Shown here piece by piece: positions 1 to 8,700 of a DNA stretch of 64,000 nucleotides. Both the position numbers and the translations under genes were made by a program. The DNA is from SAR324 cluster bacterium (GTDB taxonomy: Bacteria; SAR324; NAC60-12). Under the pieces are notes generated by a model. The model made no database searches, was not told the origin of the DNA, and saw only the letters and a program-made list of their open reading frames with translations. Position 1 is the stretch's first letter. Every line of letters starts with the position of its first letter. The stretch lies in assembly GCA_028281495.1 (NCBI GenBank), contig JANQJU010000050.1, positions 57,922 to 121,921 on the forward strand, in the 5' to 3' direction.

Positions 1-1
1 G

Positions 2-646
2 ATGATTGAAAATTCTATTCGCAGTGTGCAAGACGGCACTGAGATCGCCAATGGTACTGCGGAGGCCTTGACCGAAATTGTAGAAGTGGTGGGCAAGGTG
101 AGCGATTTGGTGAGCGAGATCGAAGCGGCGAGTAAAGAACAATCGGAAAGCATCGGACAGATCAATCAAGGCCTCACTCAAATTGAGCAAGTGACTCAAC
201 AGAACACAGCCAATGCAGAACAAAGTGCCGCTGCCGCAGAAGAACTTTCAGGACAAGCGGCCCATCTGAAACAACAGCTTACCAAGTTTCAATTGAAAGA
301 AATCACAACACAAGCAGGCTTGCCCGATGGCATCACCCCAGAGATGCTGGATGCAATCAAGCAGTATTTGACCCTACAAGGAGGGCCTGCCTTACCACAG
401 CCACAAGCGGCTGCTTTGCCCCAAGCACCTCAAGCGCCAGGAGCTTACCCTCAAGCACCTCAGGCACCAGGAGCTTACCCTCAAGCACCAGGCATGGGAC
501 CACAACAACCCATGGGTGCTCCCAACATTGGACCCGCGGCAACACCTCCGGCACCGGCAGGTCCACGGACTGGAGCACCGCAAGGAAAGCAAGTGGGGCC
601 TAATCAAATCATCAAACTCGACGACGATGATTTTGGCCGGTTCTAG
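2..646 (+). CDS. Methyl-accepting chemotaxis protein, C-terminal part (gene cut by window edge)
   Basis: The first ~95 visible residues are the returning helix of an MCP cytoplasmic four-helix bundle, with heptad-rich sequence including EIEAASKEQSESI and QVTQQNTANAEQSAAAAEEL. This region lies after the hairpin tip that contacts CheA/CheW, so the sensory domain, membrane segments and tip are off the left edge. The receptor would relay ligand signals to the CheA kinase at the inner membrane. After the coiled coil comes an unusual ~100-residue Pro/Ala/Gly/Gln-rich tail with a 10-residue repeat (QAPQAPGAYP), ending in an acidic/aromatic terminus, KLDDDDFGRF. Such a tail may tether adaptation enzymes, as NWETF-type tails do in enterobacterial receptors, but no NWETF pentapeptide is present. 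A strong terminator follows. MCP identity is secure; ligand and tail role are unknown. Confidence 0.9.
   Translation: MIENSIRSVQDGTEIANGTAEALTEIVEVVGKVSDLVSEIEAASKEQSESIGQINQGLTQIEQVTQQNTANAEQSAAAAEELSGQAAHLKQQLTKFQLKEITTQAGLPDGITPEMLDAIKQYLTLQGGPALPQPQAAALPQAPQAPGAYPQAPQAPGAYPQAPGMGPQQPMGAPNIGPAATPPAPAGPRTGAPQGKQVGPNQIIKLDDDDFGRF
422..498 (+). repeat. 30-bp tandem repeat in the MCP tail (2.5 copies)
   Basis: Two nearly identical 30-bp units (422-451 and 452-481, two mismatches) plus a partial third unit encode QAPQAPGAYP repeats. The unit length is a multiple of three, so copy-number change keeps the reading frame. Confidence 0.85.
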
Positions 647-672
647 TTGATCCGGCAAAAAACCAGATCCAT

Positions 673-726
673 GCCGTCATATTCATCGACCGATATAAAG
701 CGATGCAGTATGGCGGCTTTTTTTTT
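673..726 (+). terminator. Rho-independent terminator after the MCP gene
   Basis: An imperfect inverted repeat pairs GCCGTCATATTCATCG (673-688) with CGATGCAGTATGGCGGC (701-717). It is followed directly by a run of nine T residues (718-726), 27 bp after the MCP stop codon. Confidence 0.85.
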
Positions 727-752
727 GGAAATTTTACAGAATAGGATATCAA

Positions 753-1037
753 ATGATCACAGTTGGCATGAATTATCACCTGATTCCAGGAAAGGAAGAG
801 ATATTTGAAAACGCATTTTTGAAAGTCTTGGAAGCCATGCAAGGCATTGAAGGACACCAAGAAACGCATCTTTTTCGCGATGTTCAAAATGCTAGTGCTT
901 ACTTGGTTGTATCGGAATGGGATTCTCGCGATGCATTCAACAACTTCATTCGTTCGGATCAATTTGCCAAAGTCACAAATTGGGGCAAAACCCAAGTACT
1001 TGCCAGCCAACCAAAGCACGAAATTTACGAAAAATAA
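753..1037 (+). CDS. Antibiotic biosynthesis monooxygenase (ABM) domain protein
   Basis: A 94-residue single-domain protein with the ABM / dimeric alpha-beta barrel pattern: an N-terminal strand (MITVGMNYHLIPGKEEIFE), a helix, the strand-turn GIEGHQETHLFRD, then YLVVSEWDSRDAFNNFIRS. Members are small cytoplasmic dimers, including quinol monooxygenases (YgiN-like) and haem-degrading HmoA/IsdG-like enzymes. The VSEWDSRDAFNNF segment is typical of the family, but the sequence does not identify the substrate. It starts just downstream of the MCP terminator, so it has its own promoter. Its stop codon abuts, with no gap, the stop codon of the convergent AarF-like gene. Confidence 0.8.
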   Translation: MITVGMNYHLIPGKEEIFENAFLKVLEAMQGIEGHQETHLFRDVQNASAYLVVSEWDSRDAFNNFIRSDQFAKVTNWGKTQVLASQPKHEIYEK

Positions 1038-2588
1038 TCACTCCATCCACACACGAATTTCTTTATCCAGTTCCGCAATATCCAAGCGAAATAACTCGCC
1101 CGGTCGATACAGATTGCGGCGCACTTCATCTACTATTTGCTCCAAGGAAATGCCGCGCTCTTCGATTTTTTCTACAGTTTCCGGCGGAATCAAGTCGGGG
1201 AGATTGTTGACAGAAGCGCGTTTCATCGTCAACTGAACCTTCATTCGTCCTTTTTCTCGAACCAAGATTTTAAGGTAAGACGCCATACTTTCATAAGTGG
1301 TTCCCCTTGAGACCGTGGGAGCTTGCAAGCGTTGCAATGCTTCGGCATGGCGTTCCAACCGCTGCAGAACAAAAGGGCGCAACCAGATAGGGCTGTTCAG
1401 ATGTTGTAGATAATAAAATAGTCCAATGAAAGCACGAGTGAGCAATAGCATTTTTGCAGGAGCGGCAATACGCAAATTCCAACGATCTTCAGCTAAGATA
1501 GCAGAGGCTCGCTCACTACGATTCCACAAACTGAAATCGTATTTTCCCAAACTAAGAAAGGGCTCTAGCATCAATTCAGTGAGTGCTGGAAGACGATGAG
1601 CCAAAGGTTCTAAATAGTCCGGATTGAATTGAAGAGATACGTACCAGGGGTACGGGTCATGGTTGCCTTGCTCCAATGCTCCCTGAAATAACTTCAGTAG
1701 GGCATGACGCTGAGGAAGCGGTAAATCGGCAGTACATCCAAAATCATATAAAATCACCTCCACACCGGAGGGTTTCCGACGAAAAGCATAATTCCCTGGA
1801 TGGGGGTCGGCATGGAATAACCCTTGATCAAATACAGTATGAAAAAAGACCTCGGCCAGTACTTTTTGGATGGCATGCTTTTCAGAATCGGTCCAAGTGG
1901 AACAGACAGTTGTGAAGTCGTCACCAGAATGCCATTCCGACACCAGAACCTGATCTCCGCACAAATCCTCGATAAGAGCTGGAACCACCCACCCTGAACT
2001 AGAACTGTTCCGTTGAATATGATGAAAAGAACGCTGTCTGGCCGCTTCATGACGATAATCCAATTCATGTTGAATGGTCTGCGTAATCACGTCTTGATAG
2101 CTTTGGGTATCAAACCCCTGTTTCAAGCCACCAAATGGAGTGGAAAGCCACCCCACCAGTTTCAAGTCAGCCTGAATCGCAGTTTCAATATCCGGATAAC
2201 GGACTTTAATCGCAACTTCACGACCATCCTGCAAAAAAGCTCGATGGACTTGCCCCAAAGAAGCAGCATGTGCGTTTTCTTCTATCGAATGCAGCACTTC
2301 AAGCGGGTCTTTTCCCCAAGTGCTTTTTAAGACATCCAAGATGATATCCAGACCTACGGCCTCACCACGATTGGTCAAGGTTACAAACTCGTTGTCCAAG
2401 CCCTGTTGAGAAGACATGGAAAGAATTTGCCCTACCTTTTGGGGAAGGCCTTTAAGACGTCCCATGCTTTGGATCAAATAATCCCGTGCACTGGCTTTCA
2501 CACGATCTTCTTCACTTTTCTTCAATTTGCGAGCCTGAAATCCCAACTGGGTGATGGCCCAACTCCGTGACAGCACATGTTTTTTCAT
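1038..2588 (-). CDS. AarF/UbiB (ABC1/ADCK) family atypical kinase
   Basis: A 516-residue protein with the hallmark motifs of the ABC1/UbiB atypical kinase family. KVGQ in the family-specific N-terminal extension is at about residues 51-54. The nucleotide-binding Lys lies in REVAIKVRYPDIE, the catalytic loop is FHADPHPGNYAF and the metal-binding motif is LYDFGC. UbiB supports ubiquinone biosynthesis, and related proteins are ATPases or lipid-linked kinases. No ubi genes are adjacent, so the role here is open, and many bacteria carry several ABC1 paralogues. No transmembrane pair is obvious at the C-terminus, unlike E. coli UbiB. It is transcribed alone, from the AT-rich gap at 2589-3062. Confidence 0.88.
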   Translation of the reverse strand: MKKHVLSRSWAITQLGFQARKLKKSEEDRVKASARDYLIQSMGRLKGLPQKVGQILSMSSQQGLDNEFVTLTNRGEAVGLDIILDVLKSTWGKDPLEVLHSIEENAHAASLGQVHRAFLQDGREVAIKVRYPDIETAIQADLKLVGWLSTPFGGLKQGFDTQSYQDVITQTIQHELDYRHEAARQRSFHHIQRNSSSSGWVVPALIEDLCGDQVLVSEWHSGDDFTTVCSTWTDSEKHAIQKVLAEVFFHTVFDQGLFHADPHPGNYAFRRKPSGVEVILYDFGCTADLPLPQRHALLKLFQGALEQGNHDPYPWYVSLQFNPDYLEPLAHRLPALTELMLEPFLSLGKYDFSLWNRSERASAILAEDRWNLRIAAPAKMLLLTRAFIGLFYYLQHLNSPIWLRPFVLQRLERHAEALQRLQAPTVSRGTTYESMASYLKILVREKGRMKVQLTMKRASVNNLPDLIPPETVEKIEERGISLEQIVDEVRRNLYRPGELFRLDIAELDKEIRVWME

Positions 2589-3062
2589 CTTTAACCTTCC
2601 TCATCACAAACAGAAAATTTCTCCAATAATTTGGAGCCTCTCCCTGCTTTCTTGCAAGAGCTTTTCCAAAGAGTTCCTCATAAAGCCCCCCCAATTTTAC
2701 ACCAAAACCGTACGAAGTGTGAGCTTTTTGGAAAGTATTGTATGCTCAAGAACCTAATCCGAAAGATAAAAATTTGAGTTCGAATTCAGTCTTTCTATAT
2801 TATTATATTTGTATTTGTATCAGCTTTTTTTGATGAATAGATTGTAATTTTTATCTCATTAAAAACACTTGACATATAAGTTTGAATTGGTGTCTTATTA
2901 GAGGGTTGAAATATCGATGAAGAGCGGCCTATCACGAGTATTAAAAATAGAAACTGAAACGAGCAGGCAAGGATCGGAGGGATTAACGCATTGGATCTTA
3001 AATGATAAGAGAATCAGCGCATTCTTACCTACAAATCATCGCCCAACAGTAACGACAATACA
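2589..3062. other. AT-rich divergent intergenic region (474 bp)
   Basis: It separates the leftward AarF-like gene from the rightward HTH gene. Apart from the promoter-like pair at 2869-2898 nothing convincing was found. Short frames across it (for example 2917-3126) lack a ribosome binding site and any recognisable family. Confidence 0.6.
2869..2898 (+). promoter_or_regulatory. Candidate sigma-70-type promoter for the HTH gene
   Basis: A perfect -35 TTGACA (2869-2874) lies 18 bp upstream of TCTTAT (2893-2898), which matches 4 of 6 positions of the -10 consensus. This would give a leader of ~160 nt before the HTH gene. Confidence 0.4.
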
Positions 3063-3419
3063 ATGGATAGAGCCATGGAACAGGAATTTCATTCAGGTAG
3101 ACGGTTGGCCTTATTGCGAGAATTGAAATCTCTAAGCCAAAAAGAAATTGTGGTAACCCAAGGTTTTCCTAAAACTTCGGTAAGGAATCTACAGCGGTGG
3201 GAACGGCAAGGCATTCCTCGTAATCATATCCAAGCCATTGCTCAATTTTTTGAAGTGGGACCCTGGGTATTGCTGGATCCCAACGTAGAAGAAACACAGC
3301 TACGCACATTAGCGTTGCATCCAGAATTGCAGGATTGGATTCAGCAGCAGATGGTACGTGCCATCTTTCAAGACACTGTAGACAGAGCCGCATCCTCGAT
3401 CAAACTTGAATCGGTTTGA
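3063..3419 (+). CDS. Small HTH (XRE-like) protein
   Basis: A 118-residue protein. Residues ~12-65 look like a Cro/C1-type helix-turn-helix: GRRLALLRELKSLSQKEIVV, then GFPKTSVRNLQRWERQGIP (recognition-helix pattern), then IQAIAQFFEVGPWVLLD, which closely matches the end of XRE domains. The C-terminal 40 residues are a predicted helix of unknown role. A start at the internal ATG 3075 (MEQEF) is also possible; neither start has a strong Shine-Dalgarno sequence. The 3' end overlaps the end of the convergent methyltransferase gene by 20 bp. It probably regulates transcription, possibly of its neighbours, but no operator is visible. Confidence 0.65.
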   Translation: MDRAMEQEFHSGRRLALLRELKSLSQKEIVVTQGFPKTSVRNLQRWERQGIPRNHIQAIAQFFEVGPWVLLDPNVEETQLRTLALHPELQDWIQQQMVRAIFQDTVDRAASSIKLESV

Positions 3420-4209
3420 TTCCAGTTACCGTAAACAGCGTGCCGAAAGAAAGCGTATCAGCCCGTTGAGAGTATTCGTAGAAATAGCGCTTGGCGTCGT
3501 CTGCGGTGTCTTGACTGCCAAAAGCTTCTAAAAACGTATTGTTGGCCACTTCAAACTCCATCTTTAAAAATTGTAAAGCTTGTTCACTGATACAGCCTGC
3601 AATCAAATTGTGGCTTTGGATGGTCACGTCCACGTGAAGCAAACCGAGCTGTTGGCACCAATGGTACAATTTGCGTCCCGTATAGGGGTCAAAACCTGAT
3701 TTTTCCAAACATTGGATCACCTTGTGGATAATGGTTTGTAAGCGCTCATCCTTTGGATAGTGCGTCACATTGTACCCATCGGTGTCTTGCAACAAAAGAC
3801 GCCCGCCTGGTTTGCACACGCGAGTCATCTCTGCCACCACTTGGTCTGGGTTGGGCAAATGTTGAAGAACGAACCGGGTGTAAATCAAATCAAAGGAATC
3901 ATCGGGGAACGGAAGCTGATACGCATTTCCTAAAATGGCGTGTGCATATATCAAATCATCTAAACATTCCTCAGCTGCCTTAGTGCGAGCCGGACTAGCA
4001 TCCAGGCTATAAACGACTGAATCAGAAACTGTTCTAGCGACTTCACGAGCCATCACCCCAGGTCCTCCCCCCACGTCCAACACCCGCATATTGGGAACGA
4101 GATGTGGTTTCAGATAACGAGCCACAAATTGCTCTACTGGGGTTTTTGCGGCCAACCGGTAACTTTCTAGAGGGTGTTCTCCTGCGAGATACTTGTTTGT
4201 GCTGATCAT
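3400..4209 (-). CDS. Class I SAM-dependent methyltransferase
   Basis: A 269-residue cytoplasmic protein of the Methyltransf_11/25 type. Motif I is RVLDVGGGPGVMAREVA (~residues 43-59), an acidic residue follows at the end of beta-2 (VVYSLDASP), and the post-motif segment is FDLIYTRFVLQHLPNPDQVV, then MTRVCKPGGRLLLQDTDG. The C-terminal half is helical and does not identify the substrate. Its ATG overlaps the stop of the upstream gene as ATGA (4206-4209), so the two are translationally coupled and probably act in the same process. Candidates include small-molecule or quinone-like methylation. Class certain, substrate unknown. Confidence 0.85.
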   Translation of the reverse strand: MISTNKYLAGEHPLESYRLAAKTPVEQFVARYLKPHLVPNMRVLDVGGGPGVMAREVARTVSDSVVYSLDASPARTKAAEECLDDLIYAHAILGNAYQLPFPDDSFDLIYTRFVLQHLPNPDQVVAEMTRVCKPGGRLLLQDTDGYNVTHYPKDERLQTIIHKVIQCLEKSGFDPYTGRKLYHWCQQLGLLHVDVTIQSHNLIAGCISEQALQFLKMEFEVANNTFLEAFGSQDTADDAKRYFYEYSQRADTLSFGTLFTVTGIKPIQV

Positions 4210-5294
4210 GATTGCTCTCCTTCTGGAATAGTAACAGAACGGCGTTCCAACAAAGCCACACGCTGCTGCAACAGTTTCCGATAGTGGTTATAAACAGCTT
4301 GGGAACCATCAGCAGTGATAGAAAAACGAATGAAGGCTTTTCCACTGAGGAAGGCGCTTGCCCGCTCATCGGTAACGACGGGAATGGCTTGTGCTGGAAA
4401 ATCGGCATAATATTTTGTTGTTGCCTCCATCAATGAAAGAAACACTTGGTTGTAAATATGGTCATGGAGCTTGGAATCGAGAATCAAGTCGACACAGTTC
4501 TCCATACAACTGAGGTTTATTCCCACCGGACCGCGATGGATGATCGCTGCGCCCACCGGTGCCCCTTCTTCGTATAGATAGGCCAAGAGAATCACCCGAA
4601 ACCTTCGAAAGCCAGCCGTTTGATACCAACCATCCAGTTTACTCAATTGAATATCCGCTATATGAAGCTCTTCAGTCGTGAGATAAACCTCTCCTCGATT
4701 TTGGATGATTAACTCACGAAAGCCTGAAGCACAGCGCGAGTTGTATAGCAAAATTGAAATGTTTCCCATGGATGCCCGAAACCAGCTCAATGGAACTAAA
4801 CTGTAATACAGGACTTGAGAATCACAGAACCCCAAACCGATGTTTTCTTGCAACTTTTTCACGACTGCTGGTGCGAACAATTTACGACTGATGATTTTTG
4901 CTCCTGCATCAAACCACCATTGGGCATGGCAGCCCTCCACATGATTCAATTGTTGGAGAAAGGCTCTCAGTAAAGCCACCATTCCCCAGTGCCCTTCCGT
5001 ACTGGCCATCGCTTGTCCATAGTAGCCCCGATTGGTTGTTCGCCATACGGTAATGGATGCCCACGCATGCCGAGAGGGAATGAGGTAAGACAATTCTTCC
5101 ATTAAATTTTGCGAACGTTGCATGATGGAATCCCATGTGGCCTCCACATGTGCTCTGAGAGGAAAATAGGCCGTGAAACGGTTTTTGTTCAAGAGTCCGC
5201 AATATTCATAGCGACGAAAAAGTGCTTTGGCTTGCCAAGAATTGACTCGATATTCACCATGTACCCTAGAATCTTGCAAAGCAACGATAGACAT
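4206..5294 (-). CDS. Putative GNAT-like protein coupled to a methyltransferase
   Basis: A 362-residue protein that I do not recognise with certainty. The segment LAYLYEEGAPVGAAIIHRGP, followed by a Cys/Leu-rich strand (NLSCMENCVDLILD) and a helix, resembles the core of a GNAT N-acetyltransferase. The N-terminal ~180 residues could be a second, degenerate copy. There is no signal peptide or membrane segment. The gene is first in a two-gene leftward operon with the downstream methyltransferase (4-bp ATGA overlap). It is divergent from the giant sensor kinase at 5711, so the pair is a possible regulatory target of that kinase's LytTR domain. This is inference from position only. Confidence 0.5.
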   Translation of the reverse strand: MSIVALQDSRVHGEYRVNSWQAKALFRRYEYCGLLNKNRFTAYFPLRAHVEATWDSIMQRSQNLMEELSYLIPSRHAWASITVWRTTNRGYYGQAMASTEGHWGMVALLRAFLQQLNHVEGCHAQWWFDAGAKIISRKLFAPAVVKKLQENIGLGFCDSQVLYYSLVPLSWFRASMGNISILLYNSRCASGFRELIIQNRGEVYLTTEELHIADIQLSKLDGWYQTAGFRRFRVILLAYLYEEGAPVGAAIIHRGPVGINLSCMENCVDLILDSKLHDHIYNQVFLSLMEATTKYYADFPAQAIPVVTDERASAFLSGKAFIRFSITADGSQAVYNHYRKLLQQRVALLERRSVTIPEGEQS

Positions 5295-5456
5295 GATGTG
5301 TCAATGGGTTGATTGAGAACAATTGGGGTCTAACGAAACACCAAGGTTTTCCCTTCGTTCGAATTATGCCGTATAAAGGTTTGATAGAAAACGACGAGCA
5401 AACGACACGATCACGTCAGATCGACGACATTTTTTAAATGAACAATAGGGAAAAAG

Positions 5457-5485
5457 GAAAATCCTGAATCCAAAATTGGATTTTC
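5457..5485. promoter_or_regulatory. Nested palindrome, candidate operator
   Basis: The outer arms GAAAATCC (5457-5464) and GGATTTTC (5478-5485) are perfectly complementary. An alternative inner palindrome AATCCAA-AA-TTGGATT occupies 5467-5482. There is no T-run long enough to make it a clear terminator, and it sits mid-way in a divergent promoter region. Confidence 0.35.
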
Positions 5486-5653
5486 TCAACAAAATCAAAA
5501 GAGTATTGGATCTTCCAAAGCCTGATGTAGAAGCTCGATTCAATGATCATTCAAATACGCACGGGACCACAAACAAGCTGTGCTAAGGGGAAAGATTGAA
5601 TTTTAGGGTAGGGTGAATTTACCTTGAATTACAAACCTCACGCAGTAAATATA

Positions 5654-5665
5654 AGAATATATTCT
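5654..5665. promoter_or_regulatory. Perfect 12-bp palindrome upstream of the giant kinase
   Basis: AGAATATATTCT lies 46 bp before the start codon, inside a TA-rich stretch where the promoter of the kinase gene would be expected. It is short and AT-rich, so it could be chance. Confidence 0.3.
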
Positions 5666-5710
5666 GATATGGCATTCGATTTCTAACGTCTATGTTCGAA
5701 CAAGGCTCGC

Positions 5711-8700
5711 ATGAAAAAACAAGTCATGGAAATTGCGGGATTCACCATCACCGATACACTACAAGAGGGGCGTCATCTCGTTCTAAAAGGGCATCGCGAT
5801 AACAATCGCGTGATTCTTAAGATTCTAAATCAGCAACGCCCCTCAACCGAAGAGGTTTCACGTTTTGATCATGAATACCATATCCTTCGACGCCTCAATG
5901 GTGATGCTCCTCTGCAAGTCCAACGGCGGGTCGTGTTACAACACCAACCGGCTCTGATCCTGGAAGATTTTGGCGGAGTTCCTTTGCATCATGCCTATCA
6001 CTTTGGAAATATTGATCTTACAGACCTTTTCTCCTTGGCAATTCAGATCGTAGATCAGCTGATTGGCTTTCACCAAAGCCAAGTCGTCCATGCCCGTCTT
6101 TGTCCTCGACACATCGTATGGAGTCGTGAAACACAACATTTGAAAGTTATTGATTTCAGTGAGGCAGTTTTGTTGAGTGAAAATTCTCCACTGAAACTAA
6201 GACCTCGGTCCGAGGACTGGGCTTACATGGCTCCAGAGCAGGCCCCTCAGTCTCCAGGAATGGTCGATGAAAGAACCGACTTATATTCTCTAGGCGTGAT
6301 TCTATATGAAATGCTCACGGGCCAACTTCCCTTTCAAGAAGAAGACTGGCTCGAACGGATCCATTCCCATCTAGCCAGAGCACCGATACCGCCGTTGCAG
6401 TATCAGCCCCACTTACCTCCTGTTATTTCCGACATTGTGATGAAACTTCTCTCAAAGGAAGAAACGGGTCGCTATCAAAGCAGCTTAACTCTTGCAAACG
6501 ACCTGAAGCATTGCCAAGAAAGATACATCCAATCGGGTCGGATTACGGCATTTCCCCTTGCACAAGCGGATCTCTTTCGGCGTCCTCAATTGTTCTCCCA
6601 AATATACGGACGCGAAACTGAGCTACAGAAGTTGGAAGCCGCTCTCCAACAAGTTAGGAGCGGAAAAACCCTTGCGATCATCCTGCATGGAGAGTCGGGC
6701 TTGGGCAAATCCACCTTGGTTTCGGAATTACGCCATCGCACCCGAAACACTCACGGTTGGTTTGTTGCAGGTAAATTCGAACGTTTGGAAAAAACAAAAC
6801 CTCATTCAGCCATTGTTGACACCTTTCGTCACCTGGTTCGGCAACTCTTGACCGAATCCAAGGCTTCTAGTGAGGTATGGAGGCAAAATCTCAAAAAAGC
6901 CTTAGGGGCTACCCTCCCATTATTGGCTCAAGAGATTCCAGAGCTTCATTTCTTGTTGGAGGTTACAGAAACCAAGATCACAGCCACCGCTACGGACCAC
7001 CAAAGCTTTCGCCATGCCTTGCAACAGCTGTTGCTTGAATTTTCGAAATCCCAAAAGCCTATAGTTTTGTTTTGGGATGATCTGCAATGGGCGGATGCCA
7101 ATAGCTTGCAATTGCTTGTATCTCTCATGGGAGAACCCGCGTTGCACCATGTCTTCTTTCTGTTGGCCTGCCGTGACGATACAACCTACCAAGCACAACT
7201 CGTCCATTTCAGTCACATGTTGGAAGAACGGGGAATCGAACAAGAAAAGCTCCTGCTCCGTCCCTTACCGGTCTCCGTGATCCAAAAAATGGTATCCGAT
7301 CTATTGCGGTTACCTTTGGCTCAGACTGAAGCGTTTACTGCGGTATTGCACCAAAAAAGCACCGGGAACCCACTGTTTCTTCAAGAGTTTTTGCAAATGC
7401 TTTTTAAAGAAGGTGCCCTTCGGTATGAAGACCGGTGGCAATGGGATCTAGAGCAGATTCGTCAAAAGGTCGCACCGAGTGTCGTCAACCTATTGATTCC
7501 CCGCTTGGAAGTATTGCCACCATCCCTGAAAAAATTGTTAGGGATTGCCAGTTGTTGGGGTGGGCCGTTCTCTTTGGATTTACTGAGCCAAGTGTTGAAT
7601 CAGCCACGGCCCCAAGTCCTCAAATCGCTACAACATGCGCTTCAGGAAGGGTTGTTAGTGCAACAAGATCATCAGTTTCGATTTGTACACGATCAGGTGA
7701 ATGAGGCGATGTACCGATTGGTGGAGCAAGCAGAACGAGAGCAATACCATTTCTATATTGGGAGAGCCTTGCAGAAATTCCAAAAATCGCGACTGCACCA
7801 TCCCGATTTATTTCCTGTGATCAATCATTTGAATCGGGCCACTCGGCTGCTTTCCACATCGGCAGAACGATTGGAGTTGGCTCGTTGGAATTTGCAAGCA
7901 TTGCAACAAGCCAAAATGGCAGGCGCGTTTGAAGTCGCACAGGAGTTTTGTGAAGCTGGTATGACGCTTTTACCCACCCCCGAACGATGGGAGCATTATT
8001 ATGATTTAGCTTTAGCGTTTCAAGCGGAGCAGGCTGAGTTGAATTATCTCACGGCCAATTATTCTAAGATGCTTCAGGACTGTAACGAAGGTTTGAATCG
8101 GGCAAACACTTCGGTCGCTCAAACCCGCTTCACCATCACTCAAATTCGTTACTATGCCAGCCAAGCCCGTTTTGAAACCGGCCTGGATCTAGGGCTTGAG
8201 ATGCTGCAACAATTGGGCGTGGAATTCCCTCGAAAAGCGACCGCCTTCCACATTCTCAAAGTGTTGACTCCGCTGGTGTGGAAGGTCCGTCGCCATACTC
8301 CAGAAACCTTGTCGAAATTGCCAGATCTCACCGACCCTCAGATGTTGGCAGTTGTCGATCTATTGATTGAATTGGGTCCCACAGCCTACAACTCCAACCC
8401 CAATGTGTTCACCTTGATGATGCTTAAAGGCGTAGAGATCTCCTTAAGCCAGGGGTTGACGTCGTTTTCAGTGACCTGTTTCACAACATTGGGAGCCATT
8501 GTAGGTAGCGCGTTTTCCCACTATTCCGAAAGCTATCGACTCGGGCTTTTGGGATTGGAATTGGGGAAAACCTTGGAAAGTCGATCCGCCCGCCCCACGG
8601 CTAATCTCGTGATGGGACTCCTGGTCAATCATTGGAAGCGCCCCTTGTCCACCGGGTCAGCATACTTTCAGGCAGCTTTTGAAGGGGGTCAAGAAGTGGG

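Larger units (their letters stand above)
5295..5710. other. Divergent regulatory region between the GNAT-like operon and the giant kinase
   Basis: 416 bp of AT-rich DNA with two palindromes. AATCCAA-AA-TTGGATT is at 5467-5482, nested in a GAAAATCC/GGATTTTC inverted repeat (5457-5464 and 5478-5485). The perfect 12-bp palindrome AGAATATATTCT is at 5654-5665. Both lie between divergent start codons and could be operators. No gene was found in the gap. Confidence 0.5.

Noticed and set aside
2917..3126. A 69-codon frame overlapping the HTH gene
   Set aside because: No ribosome binding site and no family pattern, and it overlaps the better-supported HTH frame.
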